From positions 1 to 64,000 of the forward strand of contig JAVXUO010000706.1 in NCBI GenBank assembly GCA_033065855.1: a DNA stretch of 64,000 bases, read 5' to 3'. A program made the position numbers and the translations under genes. Source of the stretch: Escallonia rubra (taxonomy: Eukaryota > Streptophyta > Magnoliopsida > Escalloniales > Escalloniaceae). Below, piece after piece: positions 58,101 to 64,000 of this stretch. The notes under the pieces were generated by a model. It did not search any database, was not told where the DNA came from, and saw nothing but the letters and a program-made list of their open reading frames with translations. Position 1 is the stretch's first letter. Each line of letters opens with the position of its first letter.

Positions 58101-58712
58101 ACAGTGCGTAGGTTAGAGCTGATGAAGGCAGCGTACCCGCAGATGTTTGAGGGGGTGACTGTGACTAACCCAGTTCTGTAGAGATGGGTGTATTCGGGGT
58201 TTGTGGAGTGGTTGCTGCCTCTTGCGAGTGTTCCCGCGGCGAGCTGGACGATAGAGTTTATTGAGCGAGCGCTGACAGAGTTTGCGCCGTTCACCTCGCT
58301 AGGCGTGCAGCTAGATTGGCTGGCCGAGTTCTTGAGATCGCGAAGCGATGGTGGTGGTATGGGAGGGAGGATGGCCTTGGTGCCCATGGAGGAAGTGTTG
58401 CTCGGGAGGCGGCGCACAGGGTTGGAGGTGGAGCGGTCAGAGATCAACGGAGAGTTGGTCGTGATCGACAGAGAGGTGGCGGAGATTGAGAGGCAGCTAT
58501 CTGACTTGCAGAGACGTCTGAGTGATCTCTAGAGGCGGCAGGCGGATGTAGAGGTGCGACAGGCTGAGCATCTGAGGCAGCAGGCCGAGTTCGAGGCAGG
58601 ATGGTCGGCACTACAAGTTCAACGCCAGACATTACAGGTGTTGAGCTCCCATCTAGTAGCAGCTTTATTATCTAGCTTTCTATCGGTTTATCATAGATTT
58701 GATTCTAGGTAG
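55122..58712 (+). pseudogene. Antisense ORF with plant mobile domain (PMD)
   Basis: A plus-strand gene on the opposite strand to the Tat pol. The Ala/Pro/Lys-rich N-terminus (55122-55400) is followed by a PMD-like core: RETPWMTLLLSRWSAQTHTF (about 55806-55870), then after a stop EIRPTLLDVMMLTGLPMHGE, MAAFLTMFLSR, GISPRVIPLAIRMEKGKRVG, LAPVYLGTMFSRLDQF and TTYVDWMFLQRYLYECF (to about 56460). A frameshift near 56530 leads to an open part to 57081 and an acidic tail to 57441. A GT...AG intron-like gap lies near 57442-57540. The last part (57549-58712) ends in a coiled-coil-like helix (REVAEIERQLSDLQRRLSDL). In-frame stops are at 55638, 55881, 55989, 56058, 57888, 58179 and 58530 (approximate). 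PMD proteins occur both as host genes and inside transposons; here the setting is a transposon. Confidence 0.75.
57442..57540 (+). other. Possible intron in the mobile-domain gene
   Basis: The G-rich coding sequence breaks into an AT-rich stretch that starts GGTAATCC and ends TATGAG, after which acidic coding sequence resumes in another frame. Confidence 0.45.
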
Positions 58713-59147
58713 CGCCCGATAGTGGCCAACAACTTATGCATTATATATATGTCTTGCTGGTACATGAAGTGTAATTGCATGCTGCCTTGTTAATATTTGT
58801 CATGGATGTATAGTATGATCGTTGTATGTTGCGATCATTTGAATGTGTTGTGCCTGCTAATTGTCTGTTGGTGTTTCCCCCCCCCCCCCCCCCCTTTTTG
58901 TTGTCGAGGGCAAAAACTTAATAACCAGAAATGAACACAAAAGTATAGGCTAAGTATAGATGTATGGAGTGAAAAGACTGTATATTGATAGTGCTTCGAT
59001 CAAAGAAATGACTTTACAAAAGGTCCTCGTAATAAGCAACATAAATTATAAGCCAGTACATGTGTGTATATACACAAAATGCCACATTAAGTAGGCTGAA
59101 CTATAAGCGGCGGATTTGGGGGGGGGGAGGAATAAGCTACAAATCAG
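58713..59147. other. Spacer between the two converging ORFs of the Tat element
   Basis: No coding. It contains a run of 18 C at 58877-58894 and a run of 10 G at 59118-59127. Confidence 0.6.
58877..58894. repeat. C18 homopolymer (G18 on the element's sense strand)
   Basis: Preceded by GTGTTT and followed by TTTTTGTTG. In the sense of the Tat element it reads AAAAA then G18 then AAAC, a long polypurine stretch. Confidence 0.9.
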
Positions 59148-60800
59148 TCATGCATAGTACTTCTTTAAGTAGCGACCGTTGACAGGTGCGGTAAGTTGTC
59201 CGTCATCTGGATTGAGCAGGAGGTAGAAGCCGTTGCTTCTGGCTGCATGTATTTCAAATGGCCCCTCCCAGTTGGGTGTGAACTTAGGAGCTGACAGGTT
59301 GGCCCGAACATGCTTGGCGGCTTGGAGGACAAGGTCGCCTTCTATGAATGAGCGAGGTTTGACGGTCTTCCCATAGGCGCTGACAAGCTTCTCATGATAT
59401 TTCTTCATTCGACGCATGGCGTTGGCTCTTTTTTCATCAAGGCCTTCGAGTGCCGCCATTCTGGTTTCTTCCTCCTCGAGGCCGCTGCTGAGGGATAGTC
59501 GTGCCGAGGCTACCGCAATCTCGGCAGGCACTATACATTCGTCCCCGTAGACGAGAGAGAAGGACGTGGCTTCGTGGCTGTGTGTCTGGAAGTTCTGTAA
59601 GCCCAGAGGGAATGGCTTAGCTTTTCGGACCAGGAGTTGCTCGCGTCATGGACCATGCGTGACAAAACGTATAACATAGTTTTGTTGGAGGCTTTAGTTT
59701 GACCGTTGCGTTGCGTCTAATACGGAGTTGACGTGGCATGATTGATGTCGTCTGCTTCCATAAGAGTCCGAACATCCTGATTGATAAATGGTGTGCCGTT
59801 GTCGGAGATAATGCATCGGGGGATGCCGAAGCGACATATGATGTGATTGCGCAAAAAGTTGGCGATGTTGCCCCCCGTTAATTTTCGCAGAGGTATGGCT
59901 TCGACCCACTTTGTGAAACGCTCCGTCGCGACCATGATCTAAATGTGACCTTTCGATGGCGGATGTATGGGTTCGATAAGGTCGAGAGCCCAAGAGTGAA
60001 ACGGCCAAAGGGCCACGATCATACGAAGGTCGGATGCTGGCATGTGCATTCTATTGGCGTGTCTCTGGCAGGATTGGCAGTGTCGTACATGAGAGATTGC
60101 GTCAGATTCCATAGTCAGCCAGTAGTACCCCAACCCAAGTAGTTCTGCATAAAACTTTTGAGAGCCCTGATGTTCGCCACAAGCACCATTGTGCACTTCA
60201 TTGATCACTTCGATTGCTTGGGCACCCTGCAAGCATCGTAGGGTGCGTCCCGAAAATCCCTTGTGAAATAACTCACCTTCCGTCTTGAAATACTTGACTG
60301 ACTTACGTTTGATACATCCTGCCGAGTTGCAGTCAGACGGTAGTAGTCCATAGGATAGATATTGTAGGAAAGGCTGGCACCAGTCACCCTCGATATTGAC
60401 GACAAGAGCTTCCGTACTGTCCGGTGCATATAGGCATTCCGAACAACCCTGCTATACTTCCGAAGCATCATTGGCCATGGATGGCCAAAAGAGGCCCATT
60501 CGCTGAAGACGACGGTATAGCGGCGGCCCGTCGAGGCCACAACACTTTTGATGTCCATATTGCAACTTGTGTTTTGCTTCTGTCGGGGCCAAACATCGGG
60601 CCAGAGTGCCTCCGGGACATCGCCTGTACAAGACGTCTCCTAACATTAGGAAATCTGTGAGGGTGGAGACAGAAGCGAGCGATGGTGCCCTAAGTTGGTC
60701 GACGATCGGCTGCCTCCAATCATCGGTCGTAGTGTCATTTGGTACTAAGTTCAATGTCGTGCATGGTGCTGTCCTTTTGATAACGGTTAGCATGCGCTAT
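59148..60800 (-). pseudogene. Tat integrase
   Basis: In minus sense: a linker after RNase H (60793-60560, with DVLYRRCPGGTLARCL), the zinc domain at 60232-60040 (EVHNGACGEHQGSQKFYAE and HCQSCQRHANRMH), then the core with WALDLIEPI (first Asp) near 59965, and FGIPRCIISDNGTPF (second Asp) near 59810. Downstream of that the frame breaks, and the third catalytic Glu region is damaged. The C-terminal part, 59531-59148, is open: MPAEIAVASARLSL, GDLVLQAAKHV, WEGPFEIHAA and YLKKYYA before the stop. Frame changes near 60450, 60240, 59940 and 59700 make it inactive. Confidence 0.85.
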
Positions 60801-60849
60801 TCGCCGTCAATGTCTATTTTGGACGCGATCGTGGCTAAGCTGTCCGCAT

Positions 60850-61777
60850 GTCGATTGTGGCATCTGTTGTGATGTTCATACTGGACATGGCCAAGCCGTC
60901 CTTCCAAGTGTTGTACCAGGGCACGATAAGGTGCCAAGGCTGGCTCTTTGACCGCAAATTCTCCGTCGGCCTACTTCATGATCAAGTTTGAGTCCCCTTT
61001 TATACATAACGACTTAGCCCCCATGCTGATGGCCAGCATGAGACCAATGGTAAGGGCCTCATACACAACTTCATTATTAGACACCGGGAAGGCAAGTTTG
61101 AAGGATAAGGATGTGGTGACACCTTCTGGGTTACGAAGGACAATGCCGGCACCTCCTTACCGAAGGGGAGCTCCATTGGGACTTTTGCTAGTGGCTGAGC
61201 CGTCGAACTCGAGTGTCCATAATTCATCGATGTCAGAAATCAGGGTCGTCTCTTCCCCTGGCAATTGATGTGAGGTTGGTTCATATTGTTGGCGCGGGAA
61301 GAAGGCCAAGAGGTCTGCGAGTGCTTGGCTTCGTAAAGCCGTAGGATTCTTGATGGATAGGCCGAACTCGGCCAATAGTAGCAACCAACGAGTAAGTCGG
61401 CCAGACAGGGCAGGGCGCGTGAGCATGTACCGTAATGGATCGACCTTGGTGACTAGTGTAATCTTGTGTGACAGGAAGTAATGCCTGAATTTCTGCGAGG
61501 CGTAGACCAAGGCGAAACAATGTTTTTCGAGTTCAGAATATTTGGCATCGGGTCCCCTGATCGACCAACTGAGGTAATAAACCGGGCGTTCCACTCCGTT
61601 CACTTCTTGAGCAAGTAACGCCCCTATGGATCTGGGCGTGGAGGTCAAGTAAAGCAAGAGTGGGATACCTCGTTGCGGCACGACCATGGTCTGCGGTGAC
61701 ATGAGAACCGCTTTGATTTGTTCTAATGCTTGTTGTTGGGGCGCACCCCAATCCCACGGCGCACTCTTGCGCGTCAA
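60850..61777 (-). pseudogene. Tat RNase H pair
   Basis: The first RNase H is open from 61777: STPRSIGALLAQEVNGVERP, SRSIRG-like YYLSWSIRGPDAKYSELEKH, then KVDPLRYMLTRPALSGRLTR. A second RNase H of archaeal type begins with LWTLEFDGSATSKSP at about 61225. It continues in a shifted frame (GGAGIVLRNPEG, NNEVVYEALTIGLMLAISMG, KSLCIKGDSNLIMK, then a TAG where Gln is expected, ADGEFAVKEP) to about 60850. Two RNase H domains in a row are a mark of the Tat lineage. Confidence 0.85.
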
Positions 61778-61780
61778 GTG

Positions 61781-62800
61781 CTAGAAGGGTGTGATAAGCT
61801 CGGCCAAGGCAGGGATGAACCTGCGGAGATAAGAAACCTTACCGAGGAAGCTTTTTAACTGCTTAGTGCTTTTGGGTGGTGGCATTTCTTGGATAGAGGC
61901 GGCTTTGGAGGGGTCAACGTCGATACCCTGTCGACTGACCAGAAAGCCGAGGAACTTGTTGGAGGAAATTCCAAAGGCACATTTGAGCGGGTTCATCCGC
62001 ATGTTGTACTGGCAGCACCGGTCGAAGACTGCTCGAAGGTCCGTAAGATACTCGCTTTCCTTTTTAGACTTGATAATGAGATCGTCAAAATAGTCTTCCA
62101 TTGTGCGGTGTATCATGTCGTGGAAGATAGCTGTCATAGCTCTTTGATAGGTAGCACCCGCATTCTTGAGACCAAAGGGCACGACCTTCCAACAAAAGTT
62201 ACCCATTGGGGTTCGAAAAGCTGTCTTGGCACAGTTGTCTGGGTTCATTCGAATCTGGTTGTAGCCGGCGAAGCCGTCCATGAAGGACAAAGTTTCGTGT
62301 CCGGCGGCAGCCCCCGTGAGCATGTCAATATTGAGCAGTGGAAATTCATCTTTAGGGCACGCCTTATTCAGATCACGGAAGTCAATACAAATGTGGACAT
62401 GTCCGCTCTTCTTTTGCACAGGAACAACATTGGCCAACCAGATAGGATGAGTGATGGGTTCGATGAAGCCAGCCTGCAGAAGTCGTTCGATCTCTTGCTT
62501 GATCTTTATTTCGAGTTCTGGGCGGAAAGACCGCGAATGCTGTCGAACCGGGCTAAACCGGTTAGCAATGTTGAGATGGTGCGTTACCAAAGTAGGATCT
62601 AATCCGAGCATTTTGTTGTAACTCCATGCCAACATGTCGCGATATTCGCGGAGGAGGGTAATCAGTTCCTCTCTTTGGCCCGGGGCAAGTTTTGTGCCAA
62701 TGTAAGTTAGTCGAGGTTCCTCCCCCGGATCAGCCCGGTTAATTTCTTCAAGATCTTCGGCCTGCGGTCGAGGGTCGTCTTCATAGCAGGGCGGGGCAGC
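61781..62800 (-). pseudogene. Tat reverse transcriptase
   Basis: The longest intact pol stretch (61781-62635 is open, 284 codons). It shows AWSYNKMLGLDPTLVTHHLN, FIEPITHPIWLANVVPVQKK, CIDFRDLNKACPKDEFPLLN, MDGFAGYNQIRMNPDN, KTAFRTPMGNF, VPFGLKNAGATYQRAM, the catalytic DYFDDLIIKSKKE, and NPLKCAFGISSNKFLGFLVS. The order and spacing are complete for a gypsy RT, and the wording is that of the Tat/Ogre group. The frame also reads upstream to about 62800 (GEEPRLTYIGTKLAPGQREE), so 62635 is not the real start. The stop at 61781 separates it from RNase H, which follows at once in a neighbouring frame. Confidence 0.9.
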
Positions 62801-62910
62801 GCCCGTGGTGAGCTCGTGATCTGGTGGATAATGCTCTGCCGTACAACACCATTCTGTCTTCGCAGGTAGGTCGGGTCGAGGCGGTCAGGCGGCGGACCCC
62901 CCGGACACCG

Positions 62911-63290
62911 TCATAACTGGTATATCACTCTTCCGTCTTTAACGATGCGCTGAAAGGCAGCTTCAAACTTGTGTTTCTTGGACTTGGAGGATGAAGGCGG
63001 GGAATTGGTCGAGGTGGCAGATGGCACTGTCGAGGTTGATACTTTGCCTCTGTTGCTTTTCTTGGACTTGGACTTGGACTTGGGGGGCTTGTTCCCACAT
63101 AGCTCGTCCCAATCTGGGAGTTTGGTGGAGTGGATGCGAGTAGCATTCTCACTATCTACAGCAAGTTCAGTGAAGAAGGAGGCCTCGGGAAAATAAGACT
63201 CGGCACATTCAAAAGGGGCCTTGGTGGCGGGGATGGTTACTGCTACCTCATGTCCCGTAGGACCGGCCACTAATTTCACACATTGGTTGT
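62911..63290 (-). pseudogene. Gag/linker remnant of the Tat element
   Basis: An open minus-strand stretch (62911-63279), upstream of RT, with VKLVAGPTGHEVAVTIPATK-type start, a Lys/Ser-rich KPPKSKSKSKKSNRGKV part and KKHKFEAAFQRIVKDGRVIY at the end. I do not recognise the domain. Position and composition fit the region between gag and RT. It is cut at about 63290, where AT-rich DNA begins. Confidence 0.5.
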
Positions 63291-63889
63291 ACGTCGAGGA
63301 AACAACCTTGTTGGCATGAATGTAGTATGCTACATACCTGGTTGACTTCTACCACATTTTTGCATAATGTAGTTTCCAATTAAGAAGTCTTCCATATTTA
63401 CAAATCTTGCTGTCCTATATATTTTCTATTTTTATCTTATTCACAGTTGTCTGCTACTGTTGCCTATTACTGAGCTTGCAGATTTATAAAATCTCAAATG
63501 CAATTCCACTCAACCATGCAAAAGTCTTAAAAAGTACAGTCTGCAATGATCTGTTCCTAACTTGAGTGGGTTCCACGGGTTCTTTACTTGTACGCTGGGC
63601 ATCTGGTTTATATTTTTTTTAGACTCAATGAAACTTGTAATTTTGTTATTGGGATTTATAGATGTGATCGCTTTTATTTCATTTTTTTGGTGAACATATA
63701 ATTTTATTTGTTAAAATATTGAGTATTAGTTGGTGCTGTATATGACAATAAATCTTATTTGTGTTACTTGAAATTTAGTAAAAGATGAATGCTAATTTAA
63801 AGAATTAAATTATTGTTGGATTGTCTTAAAGAAGTTTGGGTTTTTAAAAAACAATTAAAAAAAAAGCTTTTTTATTTTATTTTTTTTTT
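63291..63889. other. AT-rich flank, no gene
   Basis: No coding region or repeat is recognised until the CACTA-like words begin. Confidence 0.45.
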
Positions 63890-64000
63890 CACTTTTTCAG
63901 CGACGAAATTCGGTCGTTAAAAGTCCTTCAACACTACTAAAATTTTTAAAGACCAATTTTTAGCGACCGAAATTAGAATTCCGTCGCTAAAAGTCCTACA
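63890..64000. mobile_element. CACTA-type terminal sequence
   Basis: AGCGACGAAATTCGGTCGTT and TTTTTAGCGACCG/CCGTCGCTAAAAG are the same kind of subterminal repeats as at 4840-5331. CACTACTAAAATTTTTAAAG at 63932 resembles a CACTA 5' terminus. The rest lies beyond the window. Confidence 0.5.

Larger units (their letters stand above)
53300..63290 (-). mobile_element. Tat-lineage Ty3/gypsy element, 5' truncated
   Basis: On the minus strand the order is a gag/linker remnant (63290-62911), RT, RNase H, second RNase H, integrase, then an opposite-strand ORF with a plant mobile domain, a minisatellite, and an LTR-like region with TATATATA (53423-53430). RT sequence and the double RNase H place it in the Tat group of plant gypsy elements, where antisense extra ORFs and tandem repeats near the 3' end are known features. 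The 5' LTR and most of gag are missing; sequence changes abruptly at about 63290. Confidence 0.8.

Noticed and set aside
56181-58447. Long minus-strand frames (174-217 codons) below the mobile-domain gene
   Set aside because: Ser/Pro/His-rich complements of the G-rich plus-strand ORF, without motifs; the plus strand carries the recognisable domain.
61889-62602. 237-codon plus-strand frame
   Set aside because: Exact shadow of the Tat reverse transcriptase on the minus strand.

Overview
This is a stretch of nuclear DNA from a flowering plant, made almost entirely of transposable elements nested in one another. Plant origin is shown by a CACTA transposase with plant-type domains, several Ty3/gypsy polyproteins (including a Tat-lineage element with two RNase H domains and an antisense plant-mobile-domain ORF), Stowaway- and Tourist-like MITEs, a tRNA-derived SINE and Helitron-like ends. 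Nothing bacterial or viral-genomic was seen. I cannot name the species. One short, intact, host-like protein gene stands out at 24731-25027 (minus); every other protein-coding stretch is a decayed transposon gene.

Layout. 1-5331: 3' part of a CACTA element (TNP2-like transposase, Transposase_24-like second gene, subterminal GTCGCTAAA repeats, terminal CCTGAAGTG). 6236-7060: degenerate tandem repeat of about 58 bp. 7680-10126 and 13123-19050: two partial copies of one Ty3/gypsy pol gene (minus), separated by a non-autonomous LTR element (10127-13122). The second copy is itself interrupted by a SINE (13451-13571) and by a 3.8-kb TG...CA insertion with a perfect 5-bp target duplication (14194-17977, probably a solo LTR). 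19371-24700: MITEs and unassigned AT-rich DNA. 24731-25068: host gene. 25690-27560: broken gypsy gag-pol (plus). 28546-29455: an old 0.9-kb foldback element. 32415-39067: a complete but decayed chromovirus-like gypsy element with two LTRs. 40230-46366: possible non-autonomous Helitron (minus) that holds a Tourist-like MITE and a cluster of foldback elements inserted in TA microsatellites. One of these, 43438-44362, is a nearly perfect 925-bp inverted repeat. 46367-51540: decayed DNA plus a MITE that has trapped a GC-rich minisatellite. 51551 onward: LTR start related to the 14194-17977 element. 53300-63290: truncated Tat-lineage gypsy element (minus) with RT, double RNase H and integrase, an antisense ORF of about 3.6 kb carrying a plant mobile domain, and a 98-bp higher-order minisatellite. 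63890-64000: CACTA-type terminal sequence.

How the parts relate. The Tat element is read leftwards from gag (cut off at about 63290) through RT, RNase H and integrase. Its mobile-domain ORF runs the other way and has a TATA box of its own at 54590. Most breaks in coding regions are in-frame stops explained by C-to-T changes, as expected of methylated, silenced transposons. The strongest candidates for something little described are the family of large foldback elements that sit in (TA)n tracts and the antisense mobile-domain gene with its private promoter and minisatellite.
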